The notes: generated by a model not told the origin, from the letters alone. 10,665 nt of DNA from Blastocatellia bacterium (GCA_003175865.1 PSRF01000295.1:1-10665), one strand, 5' to 3'; shown: positions 1 to 6,290, counted from the first letter of the stretch. Program-made: numbers and translations.

Positions 1-93
1 TTGAGTGATCATGAAGTGGTTGGTTTGAAATTGTTCTGGCAAAACTACGTTCGCTATACCCGTGAGTATCTCGAAGTGTCTGATAAGCTTTAG
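1..93 (+). CDS. C-terminal end of an unidentified protein (5' part outside window)
   Basis: Frame 1 is open from the first base to a TAG at 91-93 and encodes about 30 residues ending TREYLEVSDKL. The composition (GLKLFWQNYVRYTREYL) looks like a genuine amphipathic helix rather than random translation. The GLxxFxxxxxxxxEyL pattern faintly recalls the end of MqnA-type menaquinone enzymes, but this is too short to name. The last codons (S-D-K-L-stop) lie inside a hairpin repeat that also ends the gene at 3363-3743, so the native C-terminus may have been replaced by repeat sequence. The start lies upstream of the window. Confidence 0.6.
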   Translation: MSDHEVVGLKLFWQNYVRYTREYLEVSDKL

Positions 94-176
94 CTTGTCG
101 ATTACATGTGATCACAAATAACAGTGGTTAGCGAGCGTCCGCTCTTACAGCTTAACGACAAATTTCAGTTGTCGGA
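78..176. repeat. Type I paired inverted hairpin repeat, unit 1
   Basis: The left arm is a hairpin at 81-100 (TGATAAGCT-TT-AGCTTGTCG, with one internal T.G wobble). It is identical at 19 of 20 bases to 3731-3750. The right arm at 153-176 has a 6-bp perfect stem (CGACAA 156-161 with TTGTCG 169-174). Its flanks, TTAACGAC and TCGGA, match the right arm of unit 2 at 3821-3847, so the two arms are opposed. The roughly 50-bp centre is not clearly shared with unit 2. The left arm contains the TAG stop of the upstream partial gene, and the right arm ends 18 bases before the next ATG. Confidence 0.65.
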
Positions 177-194
177 AATAAATGAGGGATCAGG

Positions 195-911
195 ATGACA
201 CCCTTTTCTCGATTGCTTCTCCCAACTCTGTTGGTTCTTTTGTCTTGTATCTCCGTTCACGCGCAGATGACAGACTCCTCGACTGAATCAGTTAACTCGT
301 CCCCGAATGCGGCGGCAGTTCCTGAGACAAGCAGTGGCGATCCATATGCGCTAAAGCATGGCGACAATGAGTTTGGTTTCTGGGCAGGCTTCGCACCGGC
401 GGCGACGACTATTTTCGGCGGACTTCACGAAGATGAGGCGGCTGACAGAAAATTCTTTTTAGCTGCTTTCCGTTACGGACGAACGCTGGCTGCTAACGAA
501 CACGTGGCTTTGCAATACACATTCGACGCGATTCCTGTTGCGGTTGCGTCAGGCGTAATTGTTTCACGCACGACAATAGGTGGAGTTACGACATTCCGAC
601 GCGAGACAGCCTACGGAGGCGGTGTGACTCCCCTCGGGTTGCAACTCGACTTTTCTAACCATTCAAAGGTGCACCCATTTATCCATGTGAACGGCGGCAT
701 CTTGGGATTTAACAAAGCCGTGCCGATTGAAGATTCAGGCAAGTTTGCTTTTGTTGGTGAGGTCGGTGGTGGTGTTCGTATTTTCACTTCTGACCGCCGC
801 GCGGTTACTCTCGGTGTCATGTTCCATCACATATCAAACGGAGACACAGCCGGGTCAAATCGCGGGCTCAATCAGTTTGTTATTTATGGAGGGTTCTCCT
901 GGTTTAAATAA
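195..911 (+). CDS. PagL-like acyloxyacyl hydrolase (lipid A 3-O-deacylase family), outer-membrane beta-barrel
   Basis: The 238-residue product starts with a Sec signal peptide (hydrophobic LLLPTLLVLLSCISV, likely cleavage after AHA-Q near residue 24). The rest is an alternating beta-rich sequence ending in an aromatic strand (GGFSWFK), as expected for an outer-membrane barrel. The C-terminal motif FHHISN with H212 and S214, followed by NRGLN, matches the PagL His-x-Ser-Asn active site; these enzymes remove the 3-O acyl chain from lipid A. From memory of the Pseudomonas enzyme (His126, Ser128, Glu140), the equivalent of the Glu is N226 here, so activity is not assured. ATG195 has a GAGG Shine-Dalgarno at 184-187. 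The TAA overlaps the hisS ATG by one base, implying translational coupling. The PagL-superfamily call is fairly firm; the precise substrate is inferred. Confidence 0.8.
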   Translation: MTPFSRLLLPTLLVLLSCISVHAQMTDSSTESVNSSPNAAAVPETSSGDPYALKHGDNEFGFWAGFAPAATTIFGGLHEDEAADRKFFLAAFRYGRTLAANEHVALQYTFDAIPVAVASGVIVSRTTIGGVTTFRRETAYGGGVTPLGLQLDFSNHSKVHPFIHVNGGILGFNKAVPIEDSGKFAFVGEVGGGVRIFTSDRRAVTLGVMFHHISNGDTAGSNRGLNQFVIYGGFSWFK

Positions 912-2308
912 TGGGTTCTGCTAAGACACAACCAGCGCGCGGGATGCGTGACTTTCTGCCCGATGATGTTCGCAAACGCGAGTACGTCATCGGTGTAGTT
1001 AAGGATGTTTACGAGCGCTTCGGATTCGAGCCGCTCGAGACACCGGCAGTCGAAAATATCGAAACGTTGCTGGGCAAGTACGGTGAAGAAGGAAATCAAC
1101 TCATCTTCAAAATACTCAAGCGCGGTGTCCACGAGAGCACAGGTGAAGCTGATCTCGCGTTGCGCTACGACCTGACAGTTCCACTTGCGCGTGTCGTTGC
1201 TGAATACAAAGAGAAGCTTCCCAAGTTTTTCAAGCGTTATCAGATTCAACCGGTGTGGCGTGCAGACCGCCCGGCCCGTGGAAGGTTTCGAGAGTTTTAC
1301 CAGTGCGACGTCGACGTCCTTGGTTCGCGCTCAATGGTGGTTGAAGCTGAGATCTGTGCGGCTGCGAGTGAAGTACTTCAGAAATTGGGCTTCCGTGATT
1401 TCACCATTCGCCTGAATCATCGGAAAGTACTGACGGGAATTTTGGGTGTGGCTGGCGTTTCTCTCGCCAAACACGAGGCCGCGCTGATTGCGCTCGATAA
1501 GCTCGACAAGATCGGACGTGAAGGAGTTCAACAGGAGCTCGCTGCGCGCGACATTGAGGCTGTTGCTGCTGAGCGATTACTCGGGTTTTTTATTGACCTC
1601 GCTACTCTTGAACCGGCGGCAGAAATTGCTGGCGGTGACGAACCAGAGAATGCTTTGAACAAAGCAGTGTTGGGCAGGATTGTCGAATTTGTCGGTGACA
1701 ATGAGATGGGAGCCGCGGGCGTCGATGAAATGCGATCGATTGTGGACTACTCATTGGCGACGTGTGCGGGCCGGTACTTAAGAATAGATCCAAGTCTGGC
1801 GCGTGGTCTGTCGTACTACACGGGAGCCATCATGGAAATCGCAGTGAAGGATCTGGCGGGCAGTCTCGGTGGTGGCGGTCGTTATGACAATCTCGTTGGA
1901 ATGTTTCTGGGCCAGGACGTACCAGCGTGCGGATTTTCGTTGGGACTCGAACGAATTCTTGTCGTGATGTCCGAACGCGAGATGTTTCCACCGCATGTTG
2001 GTTCTGCTCCTGCAGATGTAGTTGTGGCAGTTTGGAGCGAGGATTATATTGGCGATTCCATACAACTTGCTCACGACTTGCGAGATGCGGGATTGAAAGT
2101 TGATCTGTATCCTGATGCTGATAAGCTCGGGAAACAGTTTAAGTACGCATCATCGCGTAACGTTCCGTTCGTGGCCGTGATCGGCGCTGACGAGAAGGTC
2201 CGGAACGAAGTTTCAATCAAAGATCTCCGCAGCGGTGAACAGAAACGCGTGAGCCGCGAAAAGGCAGAAGAAGCAATACGCAGGGGGTTGGAGTTAGGCA
2301 ATGAATGA
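911..2308 (+). CDS. hisS: Histidyl-tRNA synthetase
   Basis: A class II synthetase of 465 residues that charges tRNA-His with histidine in the cytoplasm. The N-terminus (ARGMRDFLPDDVRKR) and motif 1 are present. Motif 2 reads QPVWRADRPARGRFREFYQCD at about 113-133. The histidine-binding signature ARGLSYYTG lies at 297-305, the second signature GGGGRYDNLVGMF at 320-332, and motif 3 CGFSLGLERI at 340-349. The C-terminal anticodon-binding alpha/beta domain spans about 369-458. The motif-2 wording (RADRP...REFYQCD) is that of the Bacteroidetes/archaeal-eukaryotic-like branch rather than the E. coli type (RxERPQxGRYRQFHQ). ATG911 overlaps the preceding TAA (TAATG), and its own TGA overlaps the next start by 8 bases, so it sits inside a coupled operon. 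The length is slightly above the usual 420-430 residues. Confidence 0.97.
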   Translation: MGSAKTQPARGMRDFLPDDVRKREYVIGVVKDVYERFGFEPLETPAVENIETLLGKYGEEGNQLIFKILKRGVHESTGEADLALRYDLTVPLARVVAEYKEKLPKFFKRYQIQPVWRADRPARGRFREFYQCDVDVLGSRSMVVEAEICAAASEVLQKLGFRDFTIRLNHRKVLTGILGVAGVSLAKHEAALIALDKLDKIGREGVQQELAARDIEAVAAERLLGFFIDLATLEPAAEIAGGDEPENALNKAVLGRIVEFVGDNEMGAAGVDEMRSIVDYSLATCAGRYLRIDPSLARGLSYYTGAIMEIAVKDLAGSLGGGGRYDNLVGMFLGQDVPACGFSLGLERILVVMSEREMFPPHVGSAPADVVVAVWSEDYIGDSIQLAHDLRDAGLKVDLYPDADKLGKQFKYASSRNVPFVAVIGADEKVRNEVSIKDLRSGEQKRVSREKAEEAIRRGLELGNE

Positions 2309-2909
2309 AGCTATCGCACGCGATTACTTGAATGACGCACTTTCATCGTTCCGCGCCTATCGGAAGCTCGCGGAAAAAGCGGTCGAGCAGCTGAAAGATC
2401 AAGAGCTCTTCATCACGCTCGATGAGGAAGGAAACAGCGTTGCAGTGATCATGAAGCACATGGCCGGCAACATGATCTCACGCTGGACTGACTTCTTAAC
2501 CTCAGATGGCGAGAAACCGGACCGTCATCGAGATATGGAGTTTGTCATTGAACCTGACACGACGAAACAGGATGTCATGGCCTATTGGCAGCGTGGTTGG
2601 GAATGCGTGTTCGGTGCTCTTGAACCGCTGACGTTGGAAGATTTCGACAAGAAGATCCTTATACGAGGCGAGGCTCATTCGATCGTTCAAGCAATCAACA
2701 GGCAAATGGCCCATTACGCCTATCACATCGGACAGATTGTATTTCTGGCGAAGCACTTTCGTTCAAGTGAGTGGAACTCATTAAGCATTCCGAAAAACAA
2801 ATCAGCGGAGTTCAACTCATTCCTGTCAACCTCGTCACGAACCGCGGACAGAGAAAAACAGTTTGATGCCGTCGTAGATTTCGCACGTAAGTCAGAAACG
2901 AATTCGTAA
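2301..2909 (+). CDS. DUF1572 / DinB-superfamily protein
   Basis: A 202-residue cytosolic four-helix-bundle protein. The DUF1572 hallmarks are KHMAGNMISRWTDFL at about 52-66 and MAHYAYHIGQIVFLAKH at 136-152. The likely metal-binding histidines are H53, H138 and H142, the three-His arrangement of the DinB/YfiT fold. Characterised relatives include thiol-dependent (bacillithiol or mycothiol) transferases, but many members have no known reaction and none should be assumed here. The start is ATG2301 inside the end of hisS (ATGAATGA, 8-base overlap) with GGAG at 2290-2293. The stop TAA overlaps the next ATG by one base. The tail after about residue 165 is polar and probably disordered. Being coupled to a VOC protein suggests a small-molecule modification or detoxification role, which is inference. 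Confidence 0.85.
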   Translation: MNEAIARDYLNDALSSFRAYRKLAEKAVEQLKDQELFITLDEEGNSVAVIMKHMAGNMISRWTDFLTSDGEKPDRHRDMEFVIEPDTTKQDVMAYWQRGWECVFGALEPLTLEDFDKKILIRGEAHSIVQAINRQMAHYAYHIGQIVFLAKHFRSSEWNSLSIPKNKSAEFNSFLSTSSRTADREKQFDAVVDFARKSETNS

Positions 2910-3271
2910 TGCTTCTAGGTTTGCGAACAGCAGTTTATTACGCTGAGGATGTTGCCGGTGCGCGAGATTGGTACAGTTCTGTGCTTGGTATCAAGCCCTA
3001 CTTCGACGAACCGTTCTACGTTGGCTTCAACGTTGGCGGTTATGAATTGGGATTACATCCGATCGAAGACAGATCAGTCACGCTAGGCAACGTTGGTGTC
3101 GCTTACTGGGGAGTGGATAACGCCGAAGACGCTCTGTCGACGTTACTCGAACACGGAGCCACAAGACACCATGATGTGCAAGACGTTGGAGGAGACATCA
3201 AAGTAGCGTCCGTGAAAGATCCCTTCGGCAATGTGTTGGGAATTATTGAGAATCCGCACTTCAAAATCTGA
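2909..3271 (+). CDS. VOC (glyoxalase/bleomycin-resistance fold) family protein, first copy
   Basis: A 120-residue single VOC module with two beta-alpha-beta-beta-beta halves. It shows the family pattern VYYAEDVAGARDWYSSVLGIKP near the N-terminus and VKDPFGNVLGIIENP near the C-terminus, with E114 at the usual C-terminal metal-ligand position. The usual histidine in strand 1 is absent: the sequence there is LRTAVYY, with T7 about where His is expected. The metal site may therefore be incomplete and the protein could be a binding protein rather than a metalloenzyme. It is only distantly like the VOC protein at 3363-3743 and does not look like a recent duplicate. The start overlaps the previous TAA (TAATG), and no separate Shine-Dalgarno is visible, which fits translational coupling. 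The TGA stop is immediately followed by a heptamer repeat array. Confidence 0.82.
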   Translation: MLLGLRTAVYYAEDVAGARDWYSSVLGIKPYFDEPFYVGFNVGGYELGLHPIEDRSVTLGNVGVAYWGVDNAEDALSTLLEHGATRHHDVQDVGGDIKVASVKDPFGNVLGIIENPHFKI

Positions 3272-3358
3272 ACTTTGAACTATGAACTTTGAACTTCGTA
3301 CTTTGTACTTCGTTGTTTGTAAGTGAAGGAACAAGGCACAAAGTACAAAGTACCAGGT
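3271..3358. repeat. Type III inverted heptanucleotide tandem array, locus 1
   Basis: Starting on the last base of the upstream TGA are seven head-to-tail 7-mers: AACTTTG, AACTATG, AACTTTG, AACTTCG, TACTTTG, TACTTCG, TTGTTTG (3271-3319). After an 11-base spacer the complementary phase runs ACAAGGC, ACAAAGT, ACAAAGT, ACCAGGT (3331-3358). The two halves share a 13-base perfect inverted repeat (3298-3310 with 3341-3353) and could form a long hairpin in RNA. The last heptamer supplies AGGT, a plausible Shine-Dalgarno for the ATG at 3363. The array fills essentially the whole intergenic gap. Confidence 0.8.
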
Positions 3359-3362
3359 AACC

Positions 3363-3743
3363 ATGAACGCAGTAATCCATCACGTCAACGTCACCGTGCC
3401 ACGCGCGCTTGAAGCTGAAGCGAAACATTTTTACGGTGTGATCATGGGCATGACTGAAGTGCCGAAGCCTGAGGAATCGCGTGGACGCGGCGGCGCATGG
3501 TACCAACTCGGTGCGCTGCAGTTACATCTCTCGATCGAAGATGGACTCGGTGCCGATTGCCCGAGCAAGCGCCATGTGTGTTACACGGTTGCCAACCTGG
3601 CAGCGACCGAACAGAAGTTTAGAGGTGCGGGTGTCGAGATTCTGCCGGATGATAGTCCCACGCCAGGTTGGTCCAGATTCTACGTGCGTGACCCGGGAGG
3701 AAATCGCCTAGAGATCGCACAAGCAATGTCCGATAAGCTTTAG
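3363..3743 (+). CDS. VOC (glyoxalase-fold) family protein, second copy
   Basis: A 126-residue single-module VOC protein. Strand 1 reads IHHVNVTVPRALEAEAKHFYGVIMGM with H7 as the likely first metal ligand. The middle shows LQLHLSIED (H55) and KRHVCYTV (H71). The C-terminal strand FYVRDPGGNRLEIAQ places E117 at the conserved glutamate. This is a complete ligand set (His/His/Glu) for a divalent-metal VOC enzyme such as a lyase, dioxygenase or thiol transferase; the substrate cannot be read from the sequence. An AGGT Shine-Dalgarno at 3355-3358 lies within the preceding heptamer array. The core domain ends near Q120; the tail AMSDKL and the TAG stop are encoded by a hairpin repeat that also ends the partial gene at 1-93. 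Confidence 0.85.
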   Translation: MNAVIHHVNVTVPRALEAEAKHFYGVIMGMTEVPKPEESRGRGGAWYQLGALQLHLSIEDGLGADCPSKRHVCYTVANLAATEQKFRGAGVEILPDDSPTPGWSRFYVRDPGGNRLEIAQAMSDKL

Positions 3744-3847
3744 CTTGTCGATGAGGTCTCAAAGATTCAAGCTCAGGGGCTGCGCTGGTCTGGTTTATTC
3801 GAAGATTTGTTTTGGGAGAGTTAACGACTAACTGAAGTTTATCGGAC
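3728..3847. repeat. Type I paired inverted hairpin repeat, unit 2
   Basis: The left arm hairpin CGATAAGCTTTAGCTTGTCG lies at 3731-3750 and contains the stop codon of the second VOC gene (TAG 3741-3743). The right arm at 3821-3847 is its reverse complement with about four internal substitutions. One of these (stem G-C to A-T) is compensated on both sides, while the T.G wobble near the stem base is kept and gives the element a direction. The 70-bp centre is unlike that of unit 1. The right arm ends 8 bases before the aspS ATG, in the place where a ribosome-binding site would be expected. Confidence 0.68.
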
Positions 3848-3855
3848 ATAAGTTA

Positions 3856-5664
3856 ATGCTGGATAACCTCGGAAATTTAGAACGTACAGATTCATGTGGT
3901 GCTTTGCGCATCGATGACATTGGGAAAACCGTCACCTTGATGGGATGGGTTGCTAAGCGACGTGACTTTGGTGACCTGACATTTATTGATTTACGTGATC
4001 GTGAAGGCATTACCCAGGCTGTTTTCAATTCTGAAGACTCAGCAGAAGCCCACGCAAAATCCAAAGACTTGCGCGGCGAGTATGTTGTGGCAATTGTCGG
4101 ATATGTTGTCGCGCGCGCAGAGAGCACACGGAATCTTAAAATCGCAACTGGCGACGTAGAAGTGCATGCCCGCGAGCTCTACATCCTCAACGATGCGCGG
4201 ACACCTCCGTTTCAACTCGATGCTTCGCCGGACGCCTTGGCTAGCGAGGACTTACGTTTGAAGTATCGCTACCTGGACCTGCGCCGAACTCAATTGCAAG
4301 CGAACATTCGTTTGCGGCACCGAGTCACCAGCGAGATCCGCGCGTACATGACTGAGATGGGCTTCACGGAGATCGAGACTCCGATTCTAATCAAGTCAAC
4401 GCCCGAGGGTGCGCGCGACTACATTGTTCCCGCTCGAGTGCAGCCCGGAAAGTTCTTTGCGCTGCCGCAGTCGCCTCAGCTCTTCAAACAGTTATGCATG
4501 ATTGCTGGCTTCGATAAGTACTTTCAGATTGCACATTGTTTTCGAGATGAAGACCTTCGCGCCGATCGTCAACCGGAGTTCACACAACTTGATGTTGAGT
4601 TGAGTTTTGCGACTTTGGATCAGGTTTACACATTGATTGAAGGTTTGTTTGCACGGGTCTTCAAACTAATCAATGTGAACCTGCCAACACCTTTTCCTCG
4701 ATTGAGCTTTGCGGAGGTCATGGATCGGTTCGGCTCTGACAAACCAGATTTGCGAATTGCCGGAATGGAACTGAAGGACCTTTCCTCGCAATTAGAAGGA
4801 ACTGATTTTGCGCCTTTCGCTTCAGCGTTGTCAGCCGGTGGTCAGGTGAAGGGAATCGCAGTGCCTGGCGGTGCTTCGTTATCGCGTAAGGTACTCGACG
4901 AGTTGCAGGAGTTTGCAAAAAGGTATGGCGCATCGGCGCTTGCATGGATAAAACTCGGCGATGAAACAACATCATCACTTTTGAAAGCACTTGGCGATCA
5001 AGTTGTTAATCGGATGGCAGTTGCGGCAGGTGCTAACAAAGGAGACATAGTGCTAATCGTCTCCGCCAAACCGAAAGTAGTCGCGGCCAGCCTCGGAGCG
5101 CTGCGGAATGAAGTCGCAAAACGTGAGAAGTTGATTCCCGAAAATGTCTACGCGCCTTTGTGGGTGACCGAGTTTCCAATGTTTGAATACCATGAAGAAG
5201 ATGGGCGTTACTATTCAATGCACCATCCGTTTACTTCGCCCGTCGACGAAGACCTCGAATTGTTGCAGCGCGCAGTCGAAGGCGAAGAGAAGGAGTTGCT
5301 CGCGAAGATTCGGACTAAAGCTTACGACCCCGTAATCAACGGCGTGGAGATGGCGAGTGGTTCAATTCGTATCCATCGACGAGACATCCAGCGTTTAGTT
5401 TTCAAGGCACTTGGCATGACAACCGAGGAAGCGCGACAACGTTTCGGCTTTTTTCTTGATGCGCTGGAGTACGGCACACCGCCACACGGCGGAATCGCAC
5501 CTGGTATCGACCGTTTGATGATGGTGTTGGCTGGCACCGACAACATGCGTGATGTAATCGCGTTTCCGAAAACTGCATCAGCTGCCGATTTGATGATTGA
5601 CGCACCCGGCGAAGTTGATCCTAAGCAGCTTGAAGAGCTCCATCTGCGGATAGTTGAGGAGTGA
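3856..5664 (+). CDS. aspS: Aspartyl-tRNA synthetase, bacterial type
   Basis: A class IIb synthetase of 602 residues that attaches aspartate to tRNA-Asp in the cytoplasm. The N-terminal OB-fold anticodon-binding domain (about 1-110) begins with RTDSCGALR and contains WVAKRRDFGDLTFIDLRDREG. Motif 1 is near 168-178 (MGFTEIETPIL). Motif 2 is FRDEDLRADRQPEFTQLD at 229-246. The bacterial GAD insertion spans about 295-430, and motif 3 is GIAPGIDRLMMVL at 546-558. All catalytic landmarks are intact and the length is normal. At the two anticodon-domain positions I remember as separating Asp-only from Asp/Asn enzymes, F38 and S90 are neither standard pair. ATG3856 gives the usual bacterial N-terminus, yet no Shine-Dalgarno is visible; a type I repeat arm occupies that position. 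Confidence 0.97.
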   Translation: MLDNLGNLERTDSCGALRIDDIGKTVTLMGWVAKRRDFGDLTFIDLRDREGITQAVFNSEDSAEAHAKSKDLRGEYVVAIVGYVVARAESTRNLKIATGDVEVHARELYILNDARTPPFQLDASPDALASEDLRLKYRYLDLRRTQLQANIRLRHRVTSEIRAYMTEMGFTEIETPILIKSTPEGARDYIVPARVQPGKFFALPQSPQLFKQLCMIAGFDKYFQIAHCFRDEDLRADRQPEFTQLDVELSFATLDQVYTLIEGLFARVFKLINVNLPTPFPRLSFAEVMDRFGSDKPDLRIAGMELKDLSSQLEGTDFAPFASALSAGGQVKGIAVPGGASLSRKVLDELQEFAKRYGASALAWIKLGDETTSSLLKALGDQVVNRMAVAAGANKGDIVLIVSAKPKVVAASLGALRNEVAKREKLIPENVYAPLWVTEFPMFEYHEEDGRYYSMHHPFTSPVDEDLELLQRAVEGEEKELLAKIRTKAYDPVINGVEMASGSIRIHRRDIQRLVFKALGMTTEEARQRFGFFLDALEYGTPPHGGIAPGIDRLMMVLAGTDNMRDVIAFPKTASAADLMIDAPGEVDPKQLEELHLRIVEE

Positions 5665-5685
5665 GGACAAGTTTGAGTGGGAAAA

Positions 5686-5797
5686 GGATTTATCATTCAT
5701 CATTTTTCTTTCAGAAGCATTTTGACCCAACGTCGTTTTTCTTGAAGATGGGCACAACAAATCAAAATGAAAAAGATGAATGAAAAATGATAAATCC
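5686..5797. repeat. Type III inverted heptanucleotide array, locus 2 (different heptamer)
   Basis: The left half has 7-mers ATTTATC, ATTCATC, ATTTTTC, TTTCAGA (5688-5715). The right half has the complementary series GATGAAT, GAAAAAT, GATAAAT (5775-5795). The outer ends form a 12-base perfect inverted repeat (5686-5697 with 5786-5797). The 7-bp period and inverted layout match the arrays at 3271-3358 and 10342-10475, but the heptamer is AT-rich and different. The right half contains an in-frame ATG at 5787, which I regard as a repeat-derived false start for the next gene. Confidence 0.7.
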
Positions 5798-5843
5798 CTC
5801 GCCTTTCTCAGACGCGTTCGGCAAACACCAAAGAGCGAAACGA

Positions 5844-6260
5844 ATGCTCCGCCTTAGACGCGACCAAGTACAAGCAGTGGTCGCGCATGCGTGGGAGGCG
5901 GCTCCAAACGAGTGTTGTGGGTTGATCGGCGGCGACGAGACTGGACAAGCACAGAACATCTATCGCCTTCGTAACGTTAACTCCAATCCTGAGACTGCTT
6001 ACGAGGCAGCACCCGAGGAATTGTTTGCTGCTCAGCGCCAGATGCGCGAGCGCAACGAACACCTCCTGGCTATCTACCATTCACATCCTCGCGCAAATAC
6101 TCCAACACCTTCCGAGACCGACGTACGTCTCGCCTACTATCCTGGAGCCATTTATCTCATCGTAGGACTAGCCGGCGAAGACGCCATTCTCAGGGCATTT
6201 GAAATATCGGAGCCGGAACAGAGTTGGCACGAGGTTGAGTATGCGATTCTGGACGAGTAA
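5844..6260 (+). CDS. JAMM/MPN+ (Mov34, peptidase M67) metallopeptidase
   Basis: A 138-residue single JAMM domain. The catalytic glutamate is E23 in NECCGLIGG. The zinc-binding motif is IYHSHPRANTPTPSETD with H79, H81, S90 and D93. Bacterial members remove small ubiquitin-like sulfur carriers or peptides from their C-termini in cysteine, thiamine or similar pathways; no ThiS/MoaD-like partner is seen here, so the substrate is open. The spacing between the second His and Ser is eight residues, against seven in the classic H-x-H-x7-S-x2-D motif. The frame is open back to ATG5787, but those extra 19 residues start inside a heptamer repeat. ATG5844 (MLRLRRDQVQAVVAHA, AAGAG at 5831-5835) gives the usual family start and is preferred. 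Confidence 0.83.
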   Translation: MLRLRRDQVQAVVAHAWEAAPNECCGLIGGDETGQAQNIYRLRNVNSNPETAYEAAPEELFAAQRQMRERNEHLLAIYHSHPRANTPTPSETDVRLAYYPGAIYLIVGLAGEDAILRAFEISEPEQSWHEVEYAILDE

Positions 6261-6290
6261 GATTTCATCGAGGAATTGAGCGGCGAGCTT

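Noticed and set aside
107..116. TGTGATCACA palindrome resembling a CRP/FNR-type site upstream of the PagL-like gene
   Set aside because: CRP sites need six bases between TGTGA and TCACA; here the half-sites are directly joined. It also falls within the centre of a type I repeat unit, so it may be chance.
3271..3358. CRISPR-like or direct repeat array
   Set aside because: Units are 7 bp with no spacers and run in both orientations, unlike CRISPR repeats.
5322..5696. Minus-strand open frame antisense to the end of aspS
   Set aside because: Shadow of aspS: composition is Ser/Arg/Pro rich with no recognisable domain, and the opposite strand is certainly coding.
5787..5843. Longer N-terminus for the JAMM protein starting at ATG5787
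   Set aside because: The ATG lies in a heptamer repeat and the extra residues do not look like the family; ATG5844 fits better.
6276..6290. TTG start at 6276 for the DUF4870-like gene
   Set aside because: The GAGGA before it is only one base away, too close to direct initiation; ATG6291 is preferred, though not proven.
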